Notes: generated from the letters alone by a model not told the origin. 64,000 nt of DNA from Serratia grimesii NBRC 13537 (GCF_001590905.1 NZ_BCTT01000011.1:372001-436000); one strand, 5' to 3'. Positions 9,326-18,789 are shown, counted from the first letter of the stretch. Translations and numbers: made by a program.

Positions 9326-9433
9326 TTACTTGTTCTGGAATATCACATTCAGCGTCAGGTTGTTGCCGTTAACCGACCAACCCCCTTTACTCACGCCAAA
9401 CGCCGATCCCAGTACAATGAGCAGGATAAACAT
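9326..9433 (-). CDS. Small hydrophobic protein, 35 aa, unknown
   Basis: Not recognised. The peptide starts MFILLIVLGSAFGVSKGGW and ends NVIFQNK: a hydrophobic N-terminal helix followed by a short polar Gly/Asn-rich tail, as in small membrane or secreted peptides. The ATG at 9433 has GGGAG four bases upstream. An in-frame ATG at 9448 would add five residues (MKGSS) but has a poorer binding site. A hairpin terminator sits just past the stop. It lies in the lpd-acnB gap, where E. coli carries the unrelated yacH. Evidence for expression is only the ribosome binding site and terminator. Confidence 0.5.
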   Translation of the reverse strand: MFILLIVLGSAFGVSKGGWSVNGNNLTLNVIFQNK

Positions 9434-9511
9434 AGAACTCCCTTTCATTGCGCGATCCCTGTGGAACCACTACCACCGCGACTTCACCGGAAAAATCCCG
9501 GTGGAACAAGC

Positions 9512-9531
9512 GCTCGGTAGCGCCTGTATCG
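9512..9531 (+). repeat. 20-bp direct repeat, copy 1
   Basis: GCTCGGTAGCGCCTGTATCG; the copy at 9670-9689 differs at one base (C to T). Both can encode LGSACI in one frame, as part of short plus-strand ORFs lacking a good ribosome binding site. Origin unknown. Confidence 0.7.
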
Positions 9532-9669
9532 CAGTAGTTGCAGCACTGTTCTCAAGCCCGATGACCGGCTGCTAAACCGGCAGAACAGACCCATCGAGAG
9601 AGTACCTAAAAATAGCTGTGATAACATTGTTTAGTTGATTTTTTGAACGATGTTACGCACAATGCTTTG

Positions 9670-9689
9670 GCTCGGTAGCGCTTGTATCG
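9670..9689 (+). repeat. 20-bp direct repeat, copy 2
   Basis: GCTCGGTAGCGCTTGTATCG, 19 of 20 identical to 9512-9531. Here it lies inside an 11-codon ORF (9662-9697, MLWLGSACIVL) about 50 nt before the orphan terminator at 9747. Confidence 0.7.
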
Positions 9690-9746
9690 TTCTTTAACGA
9701 TGTAAGAAACCCGTGAGGTGCCTGCTAACACCGAACGGAACAAAAG

Positions 9747-9770
9747 AACCGCCTTTACGGCGGTTTTTTT
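9747..9770 (+). terminator. Orphan Rho-independent terminator
   Basis: AACCGCC-TTTAC-GGCGGTT with a following run of seven T residues. No recognised plus-strand gene ends here; lpd already has its own terminator at 9254. It suggests a short transcript, perhaps a small RNA, made from the preceding 100-200 bp. Confidence 0.75.
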
Positions 9771-9942
9771 GTGTCTCCGACTCTCAACTTTTGATCTTCA
9801 AATTCAATAACCATTGTAAATATGTGGCTATTGTGTTGTGCTCGTTAGGCTAAATCGTCGTGCTCACCGCCCCCCGGCTAGCCTGTGCCGTAGCCGATTA
9901 CACTGCGCTCAACGATTCAGCAAAGATTTAATGTTGCTTTTA

Positions 9943-9958
9943 TGTGAACGAATTAACA
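9943..9958. promoter_or_regulatory. CRP-type site upstream of acnB
   Basis: TGTGA-ACGAAT-TAACA matches the CRP consensus TGTGA-N6-TCACA at 9 of 10 positions. It is centred about 38-41 bp upstream of the predicted acnB start, a class II position. CRP activation of acnB is established in E. coli. Confidence 0.6.
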
Positions 9959-9972
9959 ACCAATTCAAATCC

Positions 9973-9981
9973 TGATATGCT
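9973..9981 (+). promoter_or_regulatory. Predicted extended -10 of the acnB promoter
   Basis: TGATATGCT combines an extended -10 TG with TATGCT (5 of 6 to TATAAT). No good -35 is present; the CRP-type site at 9943-9958 overlaps that region, typical of a class II activated promoter. The leader to the GTG start would be about 170 nt. Confidence 0.5.
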
Positions 9982-10084
9982 GGCTGGGCGGAACCGGGCA
10001 CTGTAACTTACAGTCCAGGACATCGACAGCAGTGCCCCGTCAGGATCAATGGCATCACACCGTGCGCTAAACCCGGTTTGAAAA

Positions 10085-10115
10085 TATACCCTGTGGCTTG
10101 AAGACTACGGGTACA
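10085..10115. repeat. ERIC remnant with internal deletion
   Basis: Starts TATACCC and ends CTTGAAGACTACGGGTACA, close to the two ERIC termini brought together; about 95 bp of the usual 127 are missing. Located in the acnB leader. Identification rests on the ends only. Confidence 0.45.
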
Positions 10116-10159
10116 AAACGCCAGGCACAATAAATGACAATGAGAGCGAGGAGAATGTC

Positions 10160-12757
10160 GTGCTAGAAGAATACCGTAAGCACGTAGCCGAGCGTGCTGC
10201 AGAGGGCATCGTCCCTAAGCCGTTAGACGCCACCCAAATGGCAGCGCTGGTTGAATCATTAAAGAATCCGCCAAAAGGCGAAGAAGAATTCCTGTTAGAC
10301 CTGCTGATTAACCGTGTACCACCAGGCGTCGACGAAGCCGCCTATGTCAAAGCAGGTTTCCTGGCAGCTATCGCCAAAGGCGAAGCAACATCTCCCCTGA
10401 TTACCCCAGAGAAAGCCATTGAACTGTTAGGCACCATGCAAGGTGGCTACAACATTCATCCGCTGATCGACGCGTTGGATAACGAAAAGCTGGCACCGAT
10501 TGCCGCCAAAGCGTTGTCCCATACGCTGCTGATGTTTGACAACTTCTATGACGTAGAAGAGAAAGCTAAAGCGGGTAACCCACACGCCAAACAGATCATG
10601 CAATCCTGGGCCGATGCCGAATGGTATCTGTCACGTCCAAAGTTGGCAGAAAAGATCACTGTTACTGTGTTCAAAGTGACAGGTGAAACCAATACCGATG
10701 ATCTGTCACCGGCGCCGGATGCTTGGTCTCGCCCAGATATCCCATTGCACGCCTTGGCAATGCTGAAAAACGAACGTGAAGGTATTGTGCCGGATCAGCC
10801 GGGCAGCGTTGGCCCGATCAAGCAAATCGAACTGCTGAACAAAAAAGGTTTCCCTCTGGCCTATGTCGGTGACGTGGTCGGTACCGGTTCTTCCCGTAAG
10901 TCTGCCACTAACTCAGTGTTGTGGTTTATGGGCGACGACATCCCGTATGTGCCTAACAAGCGCGGCGGTGGTGTAGTACTGGGCGGTAAAATTGCGCCAA
11001 TCTTCTTCAACACCATGGAAGATGCCGGTGCGCTGCCGATTGAAGTGGACGTTAATGACCTGAACATGGGCGATGTGATCGACATTTACCCGTACAAAGG
11101 CGAAGTGCGCAACCATGAAACGGGCGAACTGATCGCTAACTTCGAACTGAAAACCGATGTGCTGCTTGATGAAGTACGCGCAGGTGGCCGTATCCCGTTG
11201 ATCATCGGCCGTGGCTTGACCACTAAAGCACGTGAAGCCTTGGGCTTGCCGCACAGCGACGTGTTCCGTATCGCCAAAGAAGTGGCAGCCAGCAACAAAG
11301 GTTTCTCGCTGGCACAGAAAATGGTTGGCCGCGCCTGTGGCGTCGCTGGCGTGCGTCCGGGTGAATATTGTGAACCGAAGATGACCTCTGTCGGTTCACA
11401 GGACACTACAGGCCCGATGACCCGTGACGAGCTGAAAGACTTGGCTTGCCTGGGCTTCTCTGCCGATCTGGTGATGCAGTCCTTCTGTCACACAGCCGCT
11501 TACCCGAAACCGGTCGACGTGACGACTCACCATACGCTGCCGGACTTTATTATGAACCGTGGCGGTGTATCGCTGCGTCCGGGCGACGGTGTTATCCACT
11601 CTTGGCTGAACCGTATGCTACTGCCGGATACTGTCGGTACCGGTGGTGATTCCCATACTCGTTTCCCGATCGGCATTTCCTTCCCTGCGGGTTCTGGTCT
11701 GGTGGCCTTTGCTGCTGCTACCGGTGTTATGCCGTTGGATATGCCTGAGTCTGTTCTGGTTCGCTTCAAAGGCAAAATGCAGCCGGGCATCACTTTACGT
11801 GACCTGGTACATGCTATCCCTTATTACGCGATCCAGCAGGGGCTGTTGACTGTAGAGAAAAAGGGCAAGAAGAACATCTTCTCCGGCCGTATCCTGGAAA
11901 TTGAAGGCTTGCCGGATCTGAAGGTTGAGCAGGCATTTGAATTGACCGATGCCTCTGCTGAACGTTCTGCTGCCGGTTGTACCATCAAACTGGATAAAGC
12001 GCCGATCCAGGAGTATCTGAACTCTAACATCGTGTTGCTGAAGTGGATGATCTCTGAAGGCTACGGCGATCGCCGTACGCTGGAGCGTCGTATCCAGGGC
12101 ATGGAAAAATGGCTGGCGGATCCACAATTGCTGGAAGGCGATGCGGATGCAGAATATGCCGCGGTGATCGACATCGATCTGGCCGAGATCACTCAGCCAA
12201 TTCTTTGTGCGCCGAACGATCCTGACGATGCACGTCTGCTGTCCGACGTGGCCAACAGCAAGATCGATGAAGTGTTCATCGGTTCTTGCATGACCAATAT
12301 CGGTCACTTCCGTGCTGCGGGTAAACTGCTGGATCAGCATAAAGGTCAGTTGCCGACCCGTCTGTGGGTGGCACCGCCAACCAAGATGGATGCGGCTCAG
12401 CTGACTGAAGAAGGCTACTACAGCGTGTTTGGCAAGAGTGGTGCGCGTATCGAGATCCCGGGCTGTTCACTGTGCATGGGTAACCAGGCGCGTGTTGCTG
12501 ACGGTGCGACGGTGGTTTCCACTTCGACCCGTAACTTCCCGAACCGTCTGGGTACTGGCGCTAACGTCTATTTGGCGTCTGCAGAATTGGCAGCGGTTGC
12601 TTCGTTGCTGGGTCGTCTGCCAACGCCAGACGAGTACCAGACTTATATGGCGCAGGTCGATAAGACAGCGGCGGATACCTACCGCTACCTGAACTTTGAC
12701 CAACTAGGCCAGTACACTGAAAAAGCTGACGGTGTGATCTTCCAAACCGCGGTTTAA
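10160..12757 (+). CDS. acnB: Bifunctional aconitase B / 2-methylisocitrate dehydratase
   Basis: Main TCA-cycle aconitase, isomerising citrate to isocitrate with a [4Fe-4S] cluster; it also rehydrates 2-methyl-cis-aconitate. It is 865 aa, as in E. coli. The AcnB-specific order is visible: N-terminal HEAT-like domain (1-160), swivelling domain with [17 protein letters not shown], then the catalytic domains. Cluster cysteines lie in [10 protein letters not shown] and GCSLCMGNQ. The start is GTG, giving M-L-E-E-Y-R-K as in E. coli, with GCGAGGAG upstream; no in-frame ATG fits. The gene is a single transcription unit with its own terminator. Confidence 0.98.
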   Translation: MLEEYRKHVAERAAEGIVPKPLDATQMAALVESLKNPPKGEEEFLLDLLINRVPPGVDEAAYVKAGFLAAIAKGEATSPLITPEKAIELLGTMQGGYNIHPLIDALDNEKLAPIAAKALSHTLLMFDNFYDVEEKAKAGNPHAKQIMQSWADAEWYLSRPKLAEKITVTVFKVTGETNTDDLSPAPDAWSRPDIPLHALAMLKNEREGIVPDQPGSVGPIKQIELLNKKGFPLAYVGDVVGTGSSRKSATNSVLWFMGDDIPYVPNKRGGGVVLGGKIAPIFFNTMEDAGALPIEVDVNDLNMGDVIDIYPYKGEVRNHETGELIANFELKTDVLLDEVRAGGRIPLIIGRGLTTKAREALGLPHSDVFRIAKEVAASNKGFSLAQKMVGRACGVAGVRPGEYCEPKMTSVGSQDTTGPMTRDELKDLACLGFSADLVMQSFCHTAAYPKPVDVTTHHTLPDFIMNRGGVSLRPGDGVIHSWLNRMLLPDTVGTGGDSHTRFPIGISFPAGSGLVAFAAATGVMPLDMPESVLVRFKGKMQPGITLRDLVHAIPYYAIQQGLLTVEKKGKKNIFSGRILEIEGLPDLKVEQAFELTDASAERSAAGCTIKLDKAPIQEYLNSNIVLLKWMISEGYGDRRTLERRIQGMEKWLADPQLLEGDADAEYAAVIDIDLAEITQPILCAPNDPDDARLLSDVANSKIDEVFIGSCMTNIGHFRAAGKLLDQHKGQLPTRLWVAPPTKMDAAQLTEEGYYSVFGKSGARIEIPGCSLCMGNQARVADGATVVSTSTRNFPNRLGTGANVYLASAELAAVASLLGRLPTPDEYQTYMAQVDKTAADTYRYLNFDQLGQYTEKADGVIFQTAV

Positions 12758-12780
12758 TTTAGTGACAGAGTCATGTTAAG

Positions 12781-12808
12781 CGGGGGTCTATAAAGGCCCC
12801 CGTTTTTT
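12781..12808 (+). terminator. Rho-independent terminator of acnB
   Basis: CGGGGG pairs with CCCCCG around a 10-nt loop, followed by six T residues, 24 bp after the acnB stop. Confidence 0.9.
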
Positions 12809-12849
12809 ATGGCGATAATGCCCATTTGTTTTCATGTTCACAGAATGGG

Positions 12850-13209
12850 TTATTCACGACCATTACGGACTTCATTTCCGCGGAAATGGTTAAAAGGAAC
12901 ATCCCCTCGTTCTGGAAATGCCCCTCTGTAGCCATGTTTAGGGTCAAAGTGGTTATCAACATGCCCACGAAATTCGTGCGGACCATGGAACCAGGGACCC
13001 GCGCCAATAAACCTACCGCCGATAAACCAGTCAGGGCCGTAATAGCCATAAGGGGCGCAGTAGTACGGTTCGTAGTCATAATAACCGTATGGGCAGGCAG
13101 GCTCTGGCCCCAGGTTGATGATGACGTCAGCCGTTGCCTTAGTCATTGAGAGCAGCATGAGTGCGACGAATGACATCAAGGCAATGCGTTTTGACAGGAT
13201 AGTGTTCAT
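12850..13209 (-). CDS. Secreted Gly/Tyr/His-rich small protein, unknown
   Basis: Not assigned to a named family. 119 aa. A clear signal peptide (MNTILSKR, then a hydrophobic stretch through LMLLSMTKATA, likely cut after ATA) leads into a mature part rich in Tyr, Gly, Pro and His: CPYGYYDYEPYYCAPYGYYG, then GPDWFIGGRFIGAGPWFHG, then RGHVDNHFDPKHGYRG. Proteins of this look occur in many proteobacteria as uncharacterised exported proteins. Start ATG 13209 is preferred to 13215 because AGAAG then stands six bases upstream. Two cysteines could form a disulfide. Its minus-strand neighbour at 13298 is another small exported protein. Confidence 0.7.
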   Translation of the reverse strand: MNTILSKRIALMSFVALMLLSMTKATADVIINLGPEPACPYGYYDYEPYYCAPYGYYGPDWFIGGRFIGAGPWFHGPHEFRGHVDNHFDPKHGYRGAFPERGDVPFNHFRGNEVRNGRE

Positions 13210-13297
13210 TTTCATCTTCTGAAAAAGAGAATATACCTGAGCTCGGCCTCTTGTTTGTTGAAGGGGAAGAGGCCGGGTTACCCTTAATACGCACTAT

Positions 13298-13588
13298 CTA
13301 CTTTTTGAAGATTTCAACATGGATGTCTTTATGATCGCTTTCTTGGCCTGATGCACCGACGATGCGGTAGTAGCAATCTTTTCCGCTTAATCCGCTGAGT
13401 TCATTGCATTTTTGATCGACAGCTTTGGAGATGTCTTTGTGCCCGACGGTTGGCACTCCGGTTTGTTGGATTGAGAGGTCGCCGAGTTTTGTATAGCTGG
13501 CGGAATCTTCGAGGGTGATTTGCTTGGCAGCAAAAGAAGATGCCGAGAAAATAATGCTCAGTGCTACGATTGGGATAATGTATTTCAT
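13298..13588 (-). CDS. Small exported protein, DUF1471/YhcN-like
   Basis: 96 aa with a signal peptide (MKYIIPIVALSIIFSASSFA, cut probably after SFA). The mature domain reads SASYTKLGDLSIQQTGVPT, then a helix DISKAVDQKCNELSG, then CYYRIVGASGQ and a closing strand HKDIHVEIFKK. This strand-helix-strand pattern is like the DUF1471 (BhsA/McbA/YhcN) family of small stress-induced envelope proteins, though the usual A-x-x-L-A-x-K helix is altered and two cysteines are present. The start at 13588 has AGGA eight bases upstream; the in-frame ATG at 13597 does not. No operon partner is certain. Confidence 0.65.
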   Translation of the reverse strand: MKYIIPIVALSIIFSASSFAAKQITLEDSASYTKLGDLSIQQTGVPTVGHKDISKAVDQKCNELSGLSGKDCYYRIVGASGQESDHKDIHVEIFKK

Positions 13589-14224
13589 GGCACACATCCT
13601 GATCTTGGTGATAGATTTGAAGGAGGTGAAATCGCCTCTGGCCGGTATTGAACTTTAATTAAAGTTCCATAATGTAAAAGCTAATCGATATTTGCAGGAA
13701 GTCAAAAGAGGAAGATTGGCGTAATGGTTATAATGTCTTTAATTTTCAAATTCATATTGATTTTATTTGTCTTATTTTGAGATATATCTTCACTTTCTTT
13801 ACATAGATTGAATAAATACAATTATTGAACATTTCCCATGATCTTGCCCTACCAATCTCCATAAATAATTTACTCTGGTTTGCTTTATTTCCGATAATAG
13901 CACCATCTCTCCTTTATATTTTTCATAACAAATTTATTAAGTTAATCCTTAATGTCACTGAGCTTGCCAATGGGCTAGCGAGAAGCCCACAGAGACGATT
14001 TATCCACTGTTGCCAGGGCTATGATGCTCGGTGTCGCCTTCACGGGAACCGCCAGCTTATCGAACGAGCGACAGGTGACTTCCCATTGCTGACGCAAGCG
14101 GCTATATTGCGCGGCGATAGCGCCACTGGCGTTTTATTTTTCTCAGTTGCCAACTTTGCGAGCGCTCACTGAGTTAGTCATGAATTAATGTTTACACTAA
14201 GGGAAAGGGCTCAGGAGGCGTGCT
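13589..14224. other. AT-rich gap before yacL, no gene seen
   Basis: 636 bp. From about 13640 to 13960 the DNA is markedly AT-rich compared with its surroundings, then returns to normal composition. A TTG-started plus-strand frame (13825-14172) has no ribosome binding site and changes character halfway, so it is not called. The segment from 13970 to 14170 is open in more than one frame and may be gene debris, but I recognise nothing in it. Confidence 0.5.
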
Positions 14225-14587
14225 ATGGATTACGAATTTCTGCGTGACGTGACCGGCCAGGTGATCGTCAGATTTTCGATGGGGCATGAGGTCATTGGCC
14301 ACTGGATCAACGAAGAACTCAAAGGCGACTTTAACCTGCTGGACCGGATCGAAGCCGGTGCGGCGGAGGTAAAGGGCAGCGAGCGTCAATGGCAGTTGGA
14401 AGGCCATGAATACACATTGCTGATGGACGGTGAGGAAGTGATGATCCGAGCCAATCTGCTGGAGTTTGAAGGCGACGAGATGGAAGAGGGGATGAATTAC
14501 TATGACGAAGAAAGTCTCTCATTCTGCGGCGTCGAGGATTTCTTGCAGGTGCTGAAGGCTTATCGATCTTTCATGCTCAAGTACTAA
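14225..14587 (+). CDS. yacL: UPF0231 family protein YacL
   Basis: Conserved enterobacterial protein of unknown biochemical function, 120 aa as in E. coli. It begins [20 protein letters not shown], and contains the strongly conserved [20 protein letters not shown] and [21 protein letters not shown]. Acidic, soluble, no signal peptide or membrane segment. The ATG has an excellent AGGAGG seven bases upstream. The position between acnB and the convergent speD is the same as in E. coli. Confidence 0.95.
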   Translation: MDYEFLRDVTGQVIVRFSMGHEVIGHWINEELKGDFNLLDRIEAGAAEVKGSERQWQLEGHEYTLLMDGEEVMIRANLLEFEGDEMEEGMNYYDEESLSFCGVEDFLQVLKAYRSFMLKY

Positions 14588-14592
14588 GCGTC

Positions 14593-14612
14593 GGGCGCGG
14601 CATGCCGCGCCC
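14593..14612. terminator. Hairpin between convergent yacL and speD
   Basis: GGGCGCGG-CATG-CCGCGCCC, a perfect 8-bp GC stem between convergent genes. T-runs are poor on both sides, so it may be a weak bidirectional terminator or an mRNA 3' end protector. Confidence 0.55.
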
Positions 14613-14620
14613 TATATTTA

Positions 14621-15415
14621 TCACAGATGCGGAATATTGCGGCCGTAATAGATTTCCTGCATCTCTTTCCATAGCAGATCGGTAATCTCTTTACGCTCGG
14701 CGGCACTCAGTGCATCCGGTTTGGCGTTAAACAGGTAGTGCTTCAGATCGAAATCTTTCAGCAGCATCTTGGTATGGAAGATGTTCTCCTGGTAAACATT
14801 CACGTCCATCATGTGGTACAGCGCCTTCATATCATCAGACATAAAGTTCTGGATCGAATTGATCTCATGATCGATATAATGTTTTACGCCGTTCACGTCG
14901 CGGGTAAAACCACGCACACGGTAATCCATGGTGACGATGTCAGATTCCAACTGGTGGATCAGGTAATTCAGCGCTTTAAGCGGTGAAATCACGCCGCAGG
15001 TCGAGACTTCGATATCGGCGCGGAAGGTGCACAGACCGCCTTCCGGATGACTCTCCGGATAGGTGTGAACACAGATGTGGCTCTTGTCCAGGTGTGCGAC
15101 CACGGTTTTTGACAGTGGGCCTGGGTGTTCCGACGTATCGACATCATTCGGATCAACCGGTTCTTCGCTAACCAGAATGGTGACGCTGGCGCCCTGAGGC
15201 TCATAGTCCTGGCGTGCGATGTTCAGAATATTTGCGCCAATGATCGAGCAGGTCTCGCTCAAGATCTCGGTCAAGCGGTTGGCGTTGTATTGCTCGTCAA
15301 TGTAGGCGATATAGCCAGCGCGGTCATCCGCGGTTTTGGCGTAACAAATATCGTAAATACAAAAACTCAGGCTTTTTGTCAGGTTGTTGAAGCCGTGCAG
15401 TTTTAGCTTATGCAA
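14621..15415 (-). CDS. speD: S-adenosylmethionine decarboxylase proenzyme SpeD
   Basis: Makes decarboxylated S-adenosylmethionine, the aminopropyl donor for spermidine. 264 aa, the E. coli length. The chain is self-cleaved to create a pyruvoyl group at the serine of [14 protein letters not shown] (Lys/Ser near 111/112). The motif [18 protein letters not shown] follows. The start codon is TTG: the sequence reads AAGGAGGT, eight bases, TTG CAT AAG, encoding M-H-K-L-K-L-H-G, which aligns with the E. coli N-terminus; no ATG is available. It lies 27 nt downstream of speE in a speE-speD operon. Confidence 0.96.
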   Translation of the reverse strand: MHKLKLHGFNNLTKSLSFCIYDICYAKTADDRAGYIAYIDEQYNANRLTEILSETCSIIGANILNIARQDYEPQGASVTILVSEEPVDPNDVDTSEHPGPLSKTVVAHLDKSHICVHTYPESHPEGGLCTFRADIEVSTCGVISPLKALNYLIHQLESDIVTMDYRVRGFTRDVNGVKHYIDHEINSIQNFMSDDMKALYHMMDVNVYQENIFHTKMLLKDFDLKHYLFNAKPDALSAAERKEITDLLWKEMQEIYYGRNIPHL

Positions 15416-15442
15416 TTTGGTTCACCTCCTTTATCTTCTCGC

Positions 15443-16306
15443 TTAACGTGAAACGTTCAGTGCGTTGAGCAAATACTGCGGCAGTGCAAAGCTGCCCACG
15501 TGAATTGCCGGATTGTAATAACGACAGTTTAAGCCACTTTGATTAAAGCGATGTTGCAGGGTAGATAAGTCGAGCTGGCGCAGTGCCGGATCCTGACTCG
15601 CCCATGCGAAGGTCATAATGCCGCCGTAATAGGTCGGGATTGCGGCCTGATAGAAGCTGACGTCGTTGAAGTATTGGCTCAGCTTGGTGTGGCTATTAAC
15701 CGCTTCGTCTTGCTGTAGGAAGCACACGCCGTTCTGTGCGACAAAAATGCCACCTTCATTCAGACAGCGTGCGCAGCCTTCATAGAACGCGGAGGTGAAC
15801 AGACTTTCGCCGGGACCAATGGGGTCGGTACAGTCTGAGATAATCACATCGAATTTTTCATCGGTCTGACTAACAAAATTGACACCGTCATCAATCACAA
15901 GTTTGAAACGTGGGTCGTCGTAGGCACCAGCATTGTGGTTTGGAAGGTATTGGCGGCAGAATTCCACCACACCGGCGTCGATCTCAACCATCGTGATTTG
16001 CTCTACGCCCTGATGACGGCTCACTTCACGCAACATGGCGCCGTCGCCGCCGCCGATGATCAGCACTTTTTTCACGTGGCCGTGAGCCAACAGCGGTATG
16101 TGGGTCATCATCTCGTGATAGATGAACTCATCACGCTCGGTGGTTTGCACCACGCCGTCGAGCGCCATGACGCGCCCCAGAACCGGGTTTTCAAAAATAA
16201 CCAAATCCTGATGCTCGGTCTTCTCACGATACAGCACGTTCTCTACTGAGAAGTACTGGCCGAAGTTGGCATGCAGCGTTTCATACCAAATTTCTTTCTG
16301 GGTCAT
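15443..16306 (-). CDS. speE: Spermidine synthase SpeE
   Basis: Transfers the aminopropyl group from decarboxylated S-adenosylmethionine to putrescine. 287 aa, the E. coli length. The methyltransferase-like fold shows the nucleotide motif [14 protein letters not shown], the acidic [16 protein letters not shown] and the catalytic [15 protein letters not shown]. An upstream in-frame extension to 16378 is rejected: the ATG at 16306 ([19 protein letters not shown]) has GGAG nine bases before it and matches the family N-terminus. It is cotranscribed with speD; speA and speB for the putrescine branch are also in this window. Confidence 0.97.
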   Translation of the reverse strand: MTQKEIWYETLHANFGQYFSVENVLYREKTEHQDLVIFENPVLGRVMALDGVVQTTERDEFIYHEMMTHIPLLAHGHVKKVLIIGGGDGAMLREVSRHQGVEQITMVEIDAGVVEFCRQYLPNHNAGAYDDPRFKLVIDDGVNFVSQTDEKFDVIISDCTDPIGPGESLFTSAFYEGCARCLNEGGIFVAQNGVCFLQQDEAVNSHTKLSQYFNDVSFYQAAIPTYYGGIMTFAWASQDPALRQLDLSTLQHRFNQSGLNCRYYNPAIHVGSFALPQYLLNALNVSR

Positions 16307-16418
16307 GTGCGGGAACTCCGTAATAACAGCCATGAAAAATGGGCGCAACATCATAGCTAACTCTGCCTGGTGATGCACGGCTGAATTTCAAACAGAGGTA
16401 GCAGAAAGGCGGAGGGGA

Positions 16419-16766
16419 TTAGTTGGCGTAGGCCAGCAGGCTTAGCGAGTCGCGTGCCAGAGATTTACACTTCTTGGGTGTCGGGATAGCAATACCACTG
16501 AGATCACGATAGCTGTCTTCACCCAGCGCCTTCATGTTGAAGCTATTATAGTTGGTCAAATCCCAACGGTTTTGTTGGGCAAAATAAACGATGGCACGCT
16601 TGATTTGTGCATTAGGCAAGTCGTTGTAGCCACAGTCATTTTTCAAATAGATAAATACTGCCGTCAGATCGGCCAGATCTTCCGCCTCAGACTCATTCAG
16701 TGCCAGACTGGCGTTGGAGAACCCCAGCGTGGTGAGCAGCAGCACCAGTAATGTTGTTTTTTTCAT
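16419..16766 (-). CDS. yacC: YacC, pilotin-like exported protein
   Basis: 115 aa, the E. coli YacC length. The signal peptide (MKKTTLLVLLLTTLGFSNASLA) is followed by LNESEAEDLADLTAVFIYLKNDCGY, a helical domain, and the C-terminal KKCKSLARDSLSLLAYAN. Two cysteines can form a disulfide in the periplasm. Related proteins of the PulS/OutS group assist secretins, but no type II secretion genes are nearby and the role of YacC itself is unknown. Start 16766 is chosen over 16793 because the signal peptide begins there. The order cueO, yacC, speE, speD is as in E. coli. Confidence 0.93.
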   Translation of the reverse strand: MKKTTLLVLLLTTLGFSNASLALNESEAEDLADLTAVFIYLKNDCGYNDLPNAQIKRAIVYFAQQNRWDLTNYNSFNMKALGEDSYRDLSGIAIPTPKKCKSLARDSLSLLAYAN

Positions 16767-16866
16767 CTTGAAAATAGACCTGTTTGTTGTCAACAGACGT
16801 TATCACACTTGCCTGTAAAGGCACCAAATTTTATTACCGGCGGATAACATAACGGAAAGCAAAGGC

Positions 16867-16897
16867 TTGACCTTCCGCTAAGGGGAGGGTTTAGGCT
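16867..16897 (+). promoter_or_regulatory. CueR-controlled promoter of cueO
   Basis: -35 TTGACC (16867-16872) and -10 TAGGCT (16892-16897) are separated by 19 bp, the long spacing typical of MerR-family promoters. Between and over them lies ACCTTCC-N7-GGAGGGT, an almost perfect CueR dyad. This predicts copper-induced cueO expression. Confidence 0.9.
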
Positions 16898-17002
16898 GTA
16901 TAGCGATAAGTTTAGACCCATAATCTTTCGAGCTGCAGCCTTATTGGGTTAGCTACAGCTTAGTGAGCATTGAGTGCCGATCACTGAAAAAGGGAGTCAG
17001 CG

Positions 17003-18637
17003 ATGTTACGCCGTGATTTTATCAAACTGACCGCTGCGCTGGGCGCGGCAAGCGCTTTACCGTTGTGGAGCCGGGGTGTGTGGGCGGCTGAGCTGCCAGC
17101 GTTGCCTATTCCGCCGTTACTGATGCCGGATGCGCAGGGAAATATAGCGCTGGCGTTGCAAACCGGCGAAATGAATTGGCTTCCGGGTAAAGCGACCCAT
17201 ACCTGGGGCGTGAATGGCGCGTTGCTGGGCCCAGCGGTGCGACTGCAACGCGGTAAGCAGGTAACGGTAGATATCCGCAACGCACTGCCGGAGGCCAGCA
17301 CCGTTCACTGGCACGGTTTGGAAATCCCAGGGGATGTCGATGGCGGTCCACAGGCGCTGATCCAACCGGGCACGACACGCAGGGTGCAGTTTACGGTTGA
17401 ACAGCCCGCAGCGACCTGCTGGTTCCATCCGCATACCCATGGCAAGACAGGGCAGCAGGTAATGATGGGGTTAGCAGGGTTGGTGCTGCTGGAAGACGAT
17501 GAGAGCAGTAAGTTGCCACTGCCGAAAACCTGGGGACAGGATGACATTCCTGTGATCCTGCAGGACAAACGGTTGGGCAAAGACGCACAGATTGAATATC
17601 AACTGGACGTAATGAGCGCGGCGGTTGGCTGGTTTGGTGACCGCATGTTCACCAACGGCGCGCAGTATCCACGGCATATTGCCCCGCGTGGTTGGTTACG
17701 CCTGCGTTTCCTCAACGGGTGTAATGCGCGCTCGCTGAATATTGCGGCCAGCGATAATCGCCCACTCTATGTGATCGCCAGTGACGGTGGTTTTCTGGCT
17801 GAGCCAGTCAAGCTGACCGAGTTGTCGATGCTGATGGGCGAACGTTTTGAAGTGCTGGTGGATGCTTCCGACGGCAAGCCATTTGATATTGTTACGCTAC
17901 CGGTTAAACAGATGGGCATGACGTTGGCACCATTCGACCAACCACTGCCAGTGTTGCATATTCAACCTTCATTGGCGCAGGGCAACAAGACGATGCCGGA
18001 TAGCCTGGTGAAGCTACCAGCGTTGCCTGCGGTGGCGGGTGTTCAAGAGCGTTGGCTACAACTGATGATGAATCCGCAGTTGGATATGCTGGGCATGCAG
18101 GCGTTGATGGATCGTTATGGTCATCAAGCAATGGCTGGAATGAGCATGGATCACGGCAGTATGGGTAAAGGTGACGGCGCGATGGCCGGTATGGGCCAGG
18201 GCAGTATGAAAGGCATGGACCATGGCAATATGAAAGGTATGAATCATGGTGATATGAAGGGAATGGATCACAGTGCCAAACCTTTCGACTTCAGCCACGG
18301 CAATATGATCAACGGCAAGGCCTTCGACATGGCTAAACCGATGTTTGAAGCCAAGCGCGGCAAATACGAAAAATGGACCATCTCCGGCGAAGGCGACATG
18401 ATGTTGCACCCGTTCCATATTCACGGCACCCAGTTCCGTATTCTGTCGGAAAATGGTAAGCCACCAGCGGCTCACCGCAGTGGCTGGAAAGACACGGTGC
18501 GTGTCGAAGGCTGGCGCAGTGAAGTGTTAGTGCGCTTTGATCACCTGGCCAACAGCGATCATGCTTATATGGCTCACTGTCACCTGTTGGAACATGAAGA
18601 TACCGGCATGATGTTGGGCTTTACGGTAACCGACTGA
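17003..18637 (+). CDS. cueO: Multicopper oxidase CueO
   Basis: Periplasmic cuprous oxidase for copper tolerance. 544 aa. A Tat signal ([19 protein letters not shown]) begins the protein. Copper ligands lie in [31 protein letters not shown] and [13 protein letters not shown], giving the type 1, 2 and 3 sites. Between the second and third cupredoxin domains lies a long Met/His/Gly-rich segment (about residues 370-425, repeats like [15 protein letters not shown]), the substrate Cu(I) region; it helps explain the extra length over the 516 aa of E. coli CueO. GGGAG precedes the ATG. Control is by the CueR promoter at 16867. The E. coli neighbour gcd is absent here. Confidence 0.96.
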   Translation: MLRRDFIKLTAALGAASALPLWSRGVWAAELPALPIPPLLMPDAQGNIALALQTGEMNWLPGKATHTWGVNGALLGPAVRLQRGKQVTVDIRNALPEASTVHWHGLEIPGDVDGGPQALIQPGTTRRVQFTVEQPAATCWFHPHTHGKTGQQVMMGLAGLVLLEDDESSKLPLPKTWGQDDIPVILQDKRLGKDAQIEYQLDVMSAAVGWFGDRMFTNGAQYPRHIAPRGWLRLRFLNGCNARSLNIAASDNRPLYVIASDGGFLAEPVKLTELSMLMGERFEVLVDASDGKPFDIVTLPVKQMGMTLAPFDQPLPVLHIQPSLAQGNKTMPDSLVKLPALPAVAGVQERWLQLMMNPQLDMLGMQALMDRYGHQAMAGMSMDHGSMGKGDGAMAGMGQGSMKGMDHGNMKGMNHGDMKGMDHSAKPFDFSHGNMINGKAFDMAKPMFEAKRGKYEKWTISGEGDMMLHPFHIHGTQFRILSENGKPPAAHRSGWKDTVRVEGWRSEVLVRFDHLANSDHAYMAHCHLLEHEDTGMMLGFTVTD

Positions 18638-18789
18638 AGATATGTGCTCCGGTGCCTCGCTACAACTTGCCCTTCATAGGGCAGGGAGCAAAAGCCACCA
18701 AAGAAACAAGTGGCGGCGCACTCGCGTCGCCAGAGGCTTCAGGCTATGCTAAACTCTGCGCCCTTCTTCCGGCAACTGACCTGAAAACT

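Larger units (their letters stand above)
9449..10159. other. Gap between the small ORF and acnB
   Basis: No convincing gene. It contains two copies of a near-identical 20-bp sequence, GCTCGGTAGCG(C/T/)-type, at 9512-9531 and 9670-9689 (one mismatch). It also contains an orphan plus-strand terminator at 9747-9770, a CRP-like site and promoter for acnB, and a 31-bp ERIC remnant at 10085-10115. Confidence 0.6.

Noticed and set aside
9417-9575. 52-codon plus-strand frame MSRINIELPF... opposite and beyond the 35-aa ORF
   Set aside because: No Shine-Dalgarno sequence; the minus-strand ORF in the same place has both a binding site and a terminator. Kept only as part of the repeat observation.
13825-14172. 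115-codon frame starting with TTG before yacL
   Set aside because: No ribosome binding site, hydrophobic first part in AT-rich DNA and an unrelated-looking second part; no family recognised.
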